A program made the position numbers and the translations under genes. The notes under the pieces were generated by a model that was not told the DNA's origin, made no database searches, and saw nothing but the letters and a program-made list of their open reading frames with translations. Positions 54,299 through 61,649 of a DNA stretch of 64,000 nt are shown piece by piece. Position 1 is the first letter of the stretch, and every line of letters begins with the position of its first letter. Source of the DNA: Actinoplanes octamycinicus (GTDB lineage Bacteria > Actinomycetota > Actinomycetes > Mycobacteriales > Micromonosporaceae); NCBI RefSeq assembly GCF_014205225.1, contig NZ_JACHNB010000001.1, positions 1,178,001 to 1,242,000 of the forward strand, in the 5' to 3' direction.

Positions 54299-54691
54299 AT
54301 GAGCATCTTCAACGCCATCGGGGTCGCCGGCACCGGGGTCACGGTCTACCGCAAGTGGCTCGACGCGGTCTCCGACAACATCGCGAACATGAACAACACC
54401 AGCCGCACCTCCGAGAACGCGTTCCAGGCCCGGTACGTCCAGGCCCGCGCCGCGCAGGACGGTAACGGCGCCGAGGTGGCCGGGGTGCAGCTCGGCAACG
54501 CCGAGGGCATCCTGGCCTACGAACCGGACAACCCGCTCGCCGACGCCGAGGGGTACGTCCGGCGGCCGGACATCGACATGGGCAGCCAGATGGCTCAGAT
54601 GATCATGGCGCAGCGCTCCTACCAGGCCAACCTCTCGGTCGTCGACCGGGCCCGGGACGCGTACACCGCCGCTATCAACCTCGGGAAGTGA
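54299..54691 (+). CDS. flgC: Flagellar basal-body rod protein FlgC
   Basis: This 130-aa rod protein begins SIFNAIGVAGTGVTVYRKWLDAVSDNIANMNNTSRTSENAFQARYV and ends with DMGSQMAQMIMAQRSYQANLSVVDRARDAYTAAINLGK, the standard rod-protein termini with the D0 helix. ATG lies 2 nt after the flgB stop. The filament of rod subunits crosses the cell envelope, here the thick peptidoglycan of a Gram-positive. Confidence 0.95.
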   Translation: MSIFNAIGVAGTGVTVYRKWLDAVSDNIANMNNTSRTSENAFQARYVQARAAQDGNGAEVAGVQLGNAEGILAYEPDNPLADAEGYVRRPDIDMGSQMAQMIMAQRSYQANLSVVDRARDAYTAAINLGK

Positions 54692-54693
54692 TC

Positions 54694-55035
54694 ATGACTC
54701 CGATCAACCCCATCGGCGGAATCTCCGGCTTCAGCGGAATCTCCGGAATTTCGGGTATGTCAGGACTGTCCGACAAGCTGGACCTCGACGAGGCCGCCAA
54801 GACCGCCAGCCCGAACACCGACTTCGCCCGCATGCTGTCCAAGGGCCTGGAGAGCGTGCAGGCCTCCCAGGACAAGGCGAGCGACCTCGCCGTCCAGGTG
54901 GCCAACGGGACGCTGCAGGACCCGGCCCAGTACACGATGGCCGCCAACGAGGCGTCCCTCGGACTCCAGATGACCCTCGCCATCCGCAACAAGGCCGTCG
55001 AGGCCTTCCAAGAGATCATGAGGATGCAGGCCTGA
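54694..55035 (+). CDS. fliE: Flagellar hook-basal body adaptor FliE
   Basis: This 113-aa protein links MS ring and rod. The C-terminal half (DFARMLSKGLESVQASQDKASDLAVQVANGTLQDPAQYTMAANEASLGLQMTLAIRNKAVEAFQEIMRMQ) is the FliE domain. The N-terminus carries an unusual Gly/Ser/Ile-rich run (GISGFSGISGISGMSGLS). ATG 54694 follows GGGAAG; a GTG two codons earlier overlaps the flgC stop. Confidence 0.94.
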   Translation: MTPINPIGGISGFSGISGISGMSGLSDKLDLDEAAKTASPNTDFARMLSKGLESVQASQDKASDLAVQVANGTLQDPAQYTMAANEASLGLQMTLAIRNKAVEAFQEIMRMQA

Positions 55036-55036
55036 G

Positions 55037-56662
55037 ATGACTGATCGCCTTCCCGCTCCGGTACGCCGCATCACGGACACCTTCAAGTCCTTCACGCCGG
55101 GACAGAAGGCTGTCACGATCTTCGCCGTCATCGCCATCGTCGTCGGTGGGTACTTCTTCGCGACGTGGGCGGCGAAACCCTCCTACGCGATCCTGTTCAA
55201 CAACCTGTCGACCAAGGACGCCAGCGCCATCGTCGAGTCGCTGCAGAAGGCCGGCACCTCGTACGAGCTGGCGAACGACGGCCAGACCATCATGGTGCCG
55301 CGCGACCAGGTCAACGCGCTGCGGCTGCAGCTCTCCGGCGAGGGCCTGCCCAACGACGAGGGCACCGGCTACTCACTGCTCGACCAGCAGGGCATCACCA
55401 CCAGCGACTTCATGCAGCACGCGAACTACCAGCGGGCGCTGGAGGGCGAGCTGGCCAAGACGATCAAGTCGATCGACGGCGTCGAGGCGGCCACCGTGCA
55501 CCTGGTGATGCCGGAGAAGGACGTCTTCGCCGACAGCAACGCCAAGACCACCGCCTCGGTGCTGGTCGCCTCCAAGGCGACCAGCCCGTTGAGCTCCGAC
55601 CAGGTGCAGTCGATCGTGCACCTGGTCGCCTCCAGCGTCGAGGGCCTGGACCCGACCCAGGTCACCGTGGCCGGAGCGGACGGCAAGATCCTCTCCACCG
55701 GCGGTGGCGCGGCCATCGCGACCGGCGGGGACAGCGGCTCCGAGGCGCAGACCGTCGAGTTCCAGAACCGGATGAACGCCTCGCTGCAGACGATGCTGGA
55801 CCGGCTGGTCGGTCCCGGGCACTCGGTCGTCACCACCACCGCCGACCTGGACTTCGACCAGACCGAGACGCGGAGCAAGACGTACAGCTCGGACCCGTCG
55901 CTGCCGTCGCTCTCGGAGACCAGCAGCTCGGAGACGTACAGCGGGAGCGGGGTCGGCAACGGCGGCGTGCTCGGCCCGGACAACATCCAGGTGCCGAACG
56001 GCGCCGGCTCCAACGGCCAGTACGCCAACAAGAACGAGGCCCGCAACAACGCCCTGAACGAGGTGCAGGAGGTCCGCCGGAAGGCGCCCGGCAGCATCCG
56101 CCGGCTCAACGTGGCGGTCCTGCTGGACAGCACCACCGCGGCCTCGGTCGACCCGCTCCAGGTGCAGCAGCTGGTCAGCTCGGCGGCCGGCGTCGACGCC
56201 ACCCGCGGCGACACGATCGCGGTCAGCGCCATGCCGTTCGACACCTCGGCCCAGCAGGCCGCCCGCGACGAACTCGCCGCCGCGGCCGCCGCCGAGAAGC
56301 AGAACAAGCAGATGACCCTGGTGAAGACCGGCGCGCTCGCCTTCGTGGTGCTGGCTCTGATCTTCCTGGCCTGGCGGGCCAGCCGGCGGGCCAAGCGCCG
56401 GCAGCAGCTGACCGCCGAGGAGAAGGCGCACCTGGAGGAGATGCAGGCCGCGCTGGACGCCCAGCGGCAGGCCGAACTGGAGGCCACCCAGGCGATGAGC
56501 GCCGCCGCGATGATCGAGGGCGGCGCCCCGGTGGAGGTGCACGACGAGGCTCGTGAGGAGCGGCACCGGGAGATCGAGCAGATGGTCCAGGAGAAGCCGG
56601 ACGAGATGGCCACCCTGCTGCGCGGCTGGATGTCCGCCGACGCGACCACGACGCACCACTAA
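55037..56662 (+). CDS. fliF: Flagellar MS-ring protein FliF
   Basis: This 541-aa membrane protein forms the MS ring. TM1 lies near residues 24-43 (AVTIFAVIAIVVGGYFFATWA), and the periplasmic ring-building motif domains follow (SVEGLDPTQVTVAGADGKIL; LVGPGHSVVTTTADLDFDQTETR). TM2 is near 425-446 (LVKTGALAFVVLALIFLAWRAS), and the cytoplasmic tail EIEQMVQEKPDEMATLLRGWM is the FliG-binding peptide. ATG is 1 nt after the fliE stop. Confidence 0.96.
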   Translation: MTDRLPAPVRRITDTFKSFTPGQKAVTIFAVIAIVVGGYFFATWAAKPSYAILFNNLSTKDASAIVESLQKAGTSYELANDGQTIMVPRDQVNALRLQLSGEGLPNDEGTGYSLLDQQGITTSDFMQHANYQRALEGELAKTIKSIDGVEAATVHLVMPEKDVFADSNAKTTASVLVASKATSPLSSDQVQSIVHLVASSVEGLDPTQVTVAGADGKILSTGGGAAIATGGDSGSEAQTVEFQNRMNASLQTMLDRLVGPGHSVVTTTADLDFDQTETRSKTYSSDPSLPSLSETSSSETYSGSGVGNGGVLGPDNIQVPNGAGSNGQYANKNEARNNALNEVQEVRRKAPGSIRRLNVAVLLDSTTAASVDPLQVQQLVSSAAGVDATRGDTIAVSAMPFDTSAQQAARDELAAAAAAEKQNKQMTLVKTGALAFVVLALIFLAWRASRRAKRRQQLTAEEKAHLEEMQAALDAQRQAELEATQAMSAAAMIEGGAPVEVHDEAREERHREIEQMVQEKPDEMATLLRGWMSADATTTHH

Positions 56663-56674
56663 GAGGAGTAGGAG

Positions 56675-57700
56675 TTGACCACACCCGCGCTCACCACGCT
56701 CTCCATGACGGGCGTACGCAAAGCGGCCATAATGCTGATCCAGTTCGGCAAGGAACAATCCGCGCAGGTGCTGGCGAACATGACCGAGAAGGAGGTCGAG
56801 GCGCTCTCCGCCGAGGTGGCGCGGCTGGGCAAACTCGACCCCGTCCAGGTCGACGACGTGATGGACGAGTTCTATGCCATGGCGACCACCCGGTTCGCCG
56901 GGTCCGGTGGCATGGACTACGCCCGGGAGCTGCTGGAGGCGTCGCTCGGCAAGGAGCGGGCGGCGCTGATCCTGGACCGGCTCGAAGCGTCGATGAACGA
57001 CATCCCGTTCAACTTCCTGAGCCACGCCGACCCCCGGCAGCTGCTCTCCTATGTGCAGTACGAGCACCCGCAGACCATCGCGCTGGTGCTCGCCCACATC
57101 CCGGCCGGGCTCGCTTCGTCGATCCTGGCCGGTTTGCCGTTGGAGGTGCAGACCGAGGTCGCGCACCGCATCGCGATCATGGACCGCACCTCGCCGGACA
57201 TCATCCGGCAGGTGGAGAGCGCGCTGCAGCGCAAGCTCTCCAGCGTGCTCCAGCCGGACGAGCTGTCCACGGTCGGCGGCCTGCAGCCGCTGGTGGACAT
57301 CATCAACCGCGCCGACCGGACCACCGAGCGGCTGATCCTGGAGGCGCTCGAGTCGCGCAGCCCGGAGCTGGCCGAGGAGATCCGGCGCCGGATGTTCATG
57401 TTCGAGGACATCGTGAACCTGGAGGACCGGGCGGTCCAGCTGATCCTGCGCCAGGTGGAGCCGGCCGATCTGGCCACCGCGCTCAAGGGTGTCCCGGAGA
57501 CGGTGCGTGACAAGGTCACCAAGAACCTCTCCGAGCGCGGCCGGGAGAACCTGCTCGAGGAGATGGACCTGCTCGGCCCGGTCAAGGTCAAGATGGTCGA
57601 GGAGGCGCAGGCGAAGATCGTCGGCGTGATCCGCACCCTGGAGGACTCCGGCCAGATCGAGATCCAGCGGGGCGGCGAGGCCGATGAGCTCATCGCCTGA
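56675..57700 (+). CDS. fliG: Flagellar motor switch protein FliG
   Basis: This 341-aa protein couples ion flow to torque and switches rotation. It starts TTPALTTLSMTGVRKAAIMLIQFGKEQSAQVLANMTEKEVEAL (FliG_N), contains the middle domain HEHPQTIALVLAHIPAGLASSILAGLP with the EHPQ motif, and ends with the charged torque helices (RRRMFMFEDIVNLEDRAVQLILRQVE). TTG start at 56675 follows GGAG; the stop overlaps the fliH start by 17 nt. Confidence 0.95.
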   Translation: MTTPALTTLSMTGVRKAAIMLIQFGKEQSAQVLANMTEKEVEALSAEVARLGKLDPVQVDDVMDEFYAMATTRFAGSGGMDYARELLEASLGKERAALILDRLEASMNDIPFNFLSHADPRQLLSYVQYEHPQTIALVLAHIPAGLASSILAGLPLEVQTEVAHRIAIMDRTSPDIIRQVESALQRKLSSVLQPDELSTVGGLQPLVDIINRADRTTERLILEALESRSPELAEEIRRRMFMFEDIVNLEDRAVQLILRQVEPADLATALKGVPETVRDKVTKNLSERGRENLLEEMDLLGPVKVKMVEEAQAKIVGVIRTLEDSGQIEIQRGGEADELIA

Positions 57701-58352
57701 CCGGCCGGTGATCCGCGGGGCGGTGGCCGAGACGGCCACCGCCGCCCGGTTCGCCACCGATCTGAAACTGCCCGACCCGAACGACCCGAAGCTGCTCGAG
57801 GAGGCCCGGCAGCAGGCCCGGGCCGCCGGCTACGCGGAGGGCTGGGCGCAGGGCAAGCGGGAGGCCGCGGCCGCCGCCGAGGCCGCCGCGGCGCGCGCGC
57901 TGGAGGCCGAGCACCAGCACGACCACCGGCGCGCGGCCGCCCTGACGCACGCCGTGAACGCCCTCGGCCGGGCCGTCACCGAGCTGGAGAACCAGCTCAT
58001 GCCGACCTTCACCGAGCTGCAGGAACTCGTGCTGGCCAGCGCGTTCGAGCTGGCCGAGGGGATCATCGGCCGGACCCTGCAGGACGATCCGGACCGCGGC
58101 AAGGACGCGCTGCGCCGGGCCATGACCGCCGCACCCGAGCACGGCGACGTGCAGCTGCGCCTGCACCCGGAGGACTACGCCACGCTGGTCGCCGGGGACA
58201 GCGGCGAGTTCGACTACCAGGGCCGCCGGATCACCCTGCACCCCGATCCGAGTCTGCGGCCCGGCGACGCGATCGCCGAGACCGGCACCGCCACCGTCGA
58301 CGCCACCATCGAGGCCGCGGTGGCCCGGGCCCGGGAGGCCCTGCGGATATGA
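57684..58352 (+). CDS. fliH: Flagellar assembly protein FliH
   Basis: This 222-aa protein is the ATPase regulator of the flagellar export apparatus. It has an Ala/Glu/Gln-rich coiled region (ARQQARAAGYAEGWAQGKREAAAAAEAAAARALEAEHQHDH) and a FliH/HrpE-like C-terminus (LASAFELAEGIIGRTLQDDPDRGKDALRRAM and VQLRLHPEDYATL). ATG 57684 overlaps fliG; stop overlaps fliI by 4 nt (ATGA). Confidence 0.94.
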   Translation: MSSSPDRPVIRGAVAETATAARFATDLKLPDPNDPKLLEEARQQARAAGYAEGWAQGKREAAAAAEAAAARALEAEHQHDHRRAAALTHAVNALGRAVTELENQLMPTFTELQELVLASAFELAEGIIGRTLQDDPDRGKDALRRAMTAAPEHGDVQLRLHPEDYATLVAGDSGEFDYQGRRITLHPDPSLRPGDAIAETGTATVDATIEAAVARAREALRI

Positions 58353-59656
58353 CCGACGTCTTCCAGCACCGGATGCGGAACGCGATCCACGCGGCCCGGC
58401 CCACGGTCAGCGGCCGGGTCACCGGCGCGGTCGGACTGCGGGTCACGGTCAGCGGGCTGGAGGCCCGGGTCGGCGAGCTGCTGCGGATCGGCACCGGCCC
58501 GGAGGCGGTGCTGGCCGAGGTCGCGGCGCTGGACGGACAGCAGCTCAACTGCCTGCCGCTCGGCCCGATCGCCGGGATCGGGGCCGGCACCCCGGCGATG
58601 AGCACCGGCGGGCCGCTGCGCATCTCGGTCGGCCCGGACCTGCGCGGCCGGATCCTGGACGGCCTGGGCCGGCCGATGGACGGCGGGCCACCGCTGCGCG
58701 GCGAGCTGGTCGGGATCGAGATGGCGCCGCCCTCGGCGATGGAGCGCCAGCTGGTCGACAAGCCGATGTCGCTGGGCGTACGGGTGCTGGACACCCTGGT
58801 CCCGTGCGGCCGCGGCCAGCGGATCGGCATCTTCGCCGGCTCCGGCGTCGGCAAGTCCACGCTGATGAGCATGATCACCCGTGGCACCTCGGCCGAGCTG
58901 AACGTGGTCGCCCTGGTCGGCGAGCGCGGCCGCGAGGTGCGCGAGTTCATCGAGCACGACCTCGGCCCGGAGGGCCTGGCCCGGTCGGTCGTGGTGATCG
59001 CCACCTCGGACACCCCGCCGCTGGTCCGGCTGAGGGCCGGCTCGGTCGCCACCCGGATCGCCGAGTACTACCGCGACGAGGGCGCCGACGTGCTGCTGAT
59101 GATGGACAGCGTGACCCGGGCCGCGATGGCCCAGCGCGAGGTGGGCCTCTCGGTCGGCGAGCCGCCGGCCACCCGCGGCTATCCCCCGTCGGTCTTCGCC
59201 ATGCTGGCCAGCCTGCTGGAACGCGCCGGTCCGGGCGCCCGGGGCAGCATCACCGGCCTCTACACGGTCCTGGTCGAGGGCGACGACCACAACGAGCCGA
59301 TCGCCGACGCGGCCCGCTCGATCCTGGACGGCCACATCGTGCTGGACCGCAAACTGGCCACCGCCGGCCACTTCCCGAGCATCCAGGCCCTCGACTCGAT
59401 CTCCCGGGTGGCCAACAAGATCACCTCCCGCGAGCAGCGCGCCGACGCCACCGAACTGCGCCGCCTGATGGCCGCCCACCGCGAGGTCCGCGAACTGGTC
59501 GAGATCGGCGCCTACGTCCCCGGCACCAACCCGGAGGCCGACCGCGCCAACGCCGCCTGGCCGCTGATCAGTGCCTTCCTCCGCCAGGACCTGGACGAAC
59601 GCATCACCGCCGACACCGCCTGGGCCCAGCTCCGGGCCCTCCTCGCCACCACCTGA
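58349..59656 (+). CDS. fliI: Flagellum-specific ATPase FliI
   Basis: This 435-aa protein powers unfolding and export of flagellar subunits and resembles the F1 beta subunit. The Walker A loop is FAGSGVGKSTLMSM, Walker B is ADVLLMMDSVTRAAMAQREV, and YPPSVFAMLASLLERAG is the conserved ATPase block. The N-terminal part VTGAVGLRVTVSGLEARVGELLRI is the beta barrel. ATG overlaps the fliH stop by 4 nt. A 500-nt gap follows before fliJ. Confidence 0.97.
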   Translation: MTDVFQHRMRNAIHAARPTVSGRVTGAVGLRVTVSGLEARVGELLRIGTGPEAVLAEVAALDGQQLNCLPLGPIAGIGAGTPAMSTGGPLRISVGPDLRGRILDGLGRPMDGGPPLRGELVGIEMAPPSAMERQLVDKPMSLGVRVLDTLVPCGRGQRIGIFAGSGVGKSTLMSMITRGTSAELNVVALVGERGREVREFIEHDLGPEGLARSVVVIATSDTPPLVRLRAGSVATRIAEYYRDEGADVLLMMDSVTRAAMAQREVGLSVGEPPATRGYPPSVFAMLASLLERAGPGARGSITGLYTVLVEGDDHNEPIADAARSILDGHIVLDRKLATAGHFPSIQALDSISRVANKITSREQRADATELRRLMAAHREVRELVEIGAYVPGTNPEADRANAAWPLISAFLRQDLDERITADTAWAQLRALLATT

Positions 59657-60157
59657 CCGTTTCCGGACAAACCCTCCTCGCTGCCGCGATACCGCCGACA
59701 CGTCCCAGGATCTTTTTCCGGTACGACTGGGCGCCCCGTGGCAGTCGGCACGCGAGGCCCGCCTCCCCGCACGGCTGAGACGCGGCTCGTGCGGGCAGGC
59801 TGGCCCCCACGGCCCCGTCCGCAGCCCCGAGGGGGCATGGGGAACCAGCCGCGCACGGGGGACCGGCGGGACTGCGGATTCGCACGGGACCCGCGGAGCG
59901 TGGATCGGGCCCGGACCGGCAGCGGACCCGCACGAGCCGCGCCACGGTCCGGGGTGTGGCGGCCTCGCGCACGGGTGCGGACAGGGCAGGCGTCCGTACC
60001 GGAAATGGGTTTGATCTGCGCATTCCAGGTGGACCACGGCCGATGGCGGACAGCGCGCCGGGGTGGCGGCCGAAAGTTGGGTGCAAGCGCTCAGCGACCG
60101 GCGCGGGTGTGCCGAAGCGGTCATGTGAGGGCCCCACCGCCCGGCTAGGAGGCCAGC
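59657..60157 (+). other. Intergenic region between fliI and fliJ
   Basis: About 500 bases with no gene of supportable coding potential; several long GC-driven frames have no recognisable product. CCCGCACG (59766-59773)/CGTGCGGG (59788-59795) form a hairpin that may end the fliI operon. A flagellar promoter is at 60090-60116 and the fliJ Shine-Dalgarno GGAGG lies just before 60158. The stretch splits the usual fliI-fliJ pair. Confidence 0.6.
60090..60116 (+). promoter_or_regulatory. FliA-type promoter for fliJ-hydrolase-fliK
   Basis: CTCA (60090-60093, in CTCAGCG) and GCCGAA (60111-60116) are 17 nt apart. The fliJ ATG lies about 40 nt downstream of the -10 box. Confidence 0.8.
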
Positions 60158-60625
60158 ATGAACCGCCTGTTCCGTCTCACTCCGGTGCTCCGCGCGCGCA
60201 AGGCGCAGGAGGACGCCGCGCGCGGTGAGCTGATCCAGTCCCGCGCCGAGATCCGGGAGGCGCAGGCGCTGGTGAAGCGCCGGCAACTGGACCTGGTCGG
60301 GCAGGACGCGCCGACCGAGGGTTCGGCCCGGGCGATGGTCGCGGCCCTGGTGGCGCGGCAGTCGCTGGCCGCCGGGGTGTTCAGCGCGCAGCGGATGGTC
60401 ACCGACGCCGAGGAGGTCGAGCGGGAGAAGCTGGCCGCGCTGACCGACGCCGCGAAGCGCCGGCGCGCCGTGGAGATGCTGTCCGAGCGGCACGCCGCCA
60501 TGGTCAAGGCCCACGATCTGCGCACCGACCAGGCGAACCTGGACGAGCTGGCGGTCACCTCGAAGGCCCGGAACGCCGCGAGCGGCGCGGCGGGATCCCC
60601 CGACGAGAACGGGAGCAACGCATGA
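60158..60625 (+). CDS. fliJ: Flagellar export protein FliJ
   Basis: This 155-aa helical protein is the central stalk of the export ATPase and acts as an export chaperone escort. MNRLFRLTPVLRARKAQEDAARGELIQSRAEIREAQALVK shows the coiled coil; the rest is Ala, Glu and Arg rich with a polar tail. Its place after fliI and length support the call (family sequences vary). ATG after TAGGAGG. The stop overlaps the next gene by 4 nt. Confidence 0.9.
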   Translation: MNRLFRLTPVLRARKAQEDAARGELIQSRAEIREAQALVKRRQLDLVGQDAPTEGSARAMVAALVARQSLAAGVFSAQRMVTDAEEVEREKLAALTDAAKRRRAVEMLSERHAAMVKAHDLRTDQANLDELAVTSKARNAASGAAGSPDENGSNA

Positions 60626-61608
60626 GCCTCGGCGTTTCCGGTGTGCTGGGCCGTGTCGCCGAACTGCAGGAACAGCTGGGTCTGACCCCGCCGCCGGCCG
60701 CTCTGGACCCGGCCGGGAAGTCCGGTGACAAGTTCGCGTCCGCGCTGGCCAAGGCGACCGGCGCCGGTCCGGGTGCCGGCGGGGCCACCGGGCCGACCGG
60801 GGCGGACGTGGTGACGGCCGCGAAGAAGTACCTGGGCACGCCGTACGTCTTCGGCGGCACCGACCCGGCCAAGGGACTGGACTGCTCCGGCCTGGTCCAA
60901 CAGGTCTACCAGGACCTGGGCGTCAAGATGCCGCGCAACTCGTGGCAGCAGGCCACCGCGGGCCGCCCGGTGGCCAGTCTGGCCGACGCCAAGCCGGGCG
61001 ACGTGCTGGCGTTCGACTCGCCGGTCGACCACGTGGCGATCTACCTGGGCGACCACAAGATGATCGCGGCGCCGAAGCCGGGCGACCACGTCAAGATCCA
61101 GTCGGTGTACGAGAAGCCCACCCACATCCGCCGGATCCTCGACGACGTGCCGGCCGCCGCGGTCCAGGACATGTCGGCGCTGCGCCCGGCCGGGCTGCGC
61201 GGGTCGGCGGCCGGCGGGCTGGCCGGGGTGCCGTACGCGGACCTGTTCCTGAAGGCCGGCGCCAAGCACGACGTCTCGCCGAAGCTGCTGGCCGCGGTGG
61301 CGAAGGTGGAGTCCGGGTACAACCCGAAGGCGGTCAGCCCGGCCGGGGCGCGCGGCCTGATGCAGCTGATGCCGGGCACCGCGCGCGGGCTCGGGGTGGA
61401 CGACCCGTTCGATCCGGCGCAGGCCGTGGACGGGGCCGCCAGGATGCTGAAGGGCCTGCTCAAGGAGTTCAAGTCGGTGCCGCTGGCGCTGGCCGCCTAC
61501 AACGCGGGCGGCGGTGCGGTGCACAAGTACGGCGGCATCCCGCCGTTCAGCGAGACCCAGGCGTACGTGCCGAAGGTACAGAAGGCATTGGCCGCGCTCG
61601 GCGGCTGA
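60622..61608 (+). CDS. Bifunctional peptidoglycan hydrolase: NlpC/P60 plus lytic transglycosylase
   Basis: This 328-aa protein joins two wall-cutting domains. Residues 57-165 are NlpC/P60 endopeptidase: AAKKYLGTPYVFGGTDPAKGLDCSGLVQQVY gives Cys88, and DHVAIYLGDHKM gives His137. Residues 205-328 are an SLT lytic transglycosylase: LLAAVAKVESGYNPKAVSPAGARGLMQLMPGTARGLGV with Glu230 and the C-terminal AYNAGGGAVHKYGG. No signal peptide is visible; the N-terminus (LGVSGVLGRVAELQEQLG) resembles a flagellar-export-type start. Sitting between fliJ and fliK, it is probably the rod-assembly hydrolase that opens peptidoglycan (FlgJ role). ATG overlaps the fliJ stop. Confidence 0.92.
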   Translation: MSLGVSGVLGRVAELQEQLGLTPPPAALDPAGKSGDKFASALAKATGAGPGAGGATGPTGADVVTAAKKYLGTPYVFGGTDPAKGLDCSGLVQQVYQDLGVKMPRNSWQQATAGRPVASLADAKPGDVLAFDSPVDHVAIYLGDHKMIAAPKPGDHVKIQSVYEKPTHIRRILDDVPAAAVQDMSALRPAGLRGSAAGGLAGVPYADLFLKAGAKHDVSPKLLAAVAKVESGYNPKAVSPAGARGLMQLMPGTARGLGVDDPFDPAQAVDGAARMLKGLLKEFKSVPLALAAYNAGGGAVHKYGGIPPFSETQAYVPKVQKALAALGG

Positions 61609-61649
61609 CTCTCCCACCCATCACCGGAGCAAGTGAGGAGCCCCATCCC

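Noticed and set aside
55373..57757. 794-aa minus-strand ORF over fliF and fliG
   Set aside because: Antisense shadow of two strongly conserved flagellar genes.
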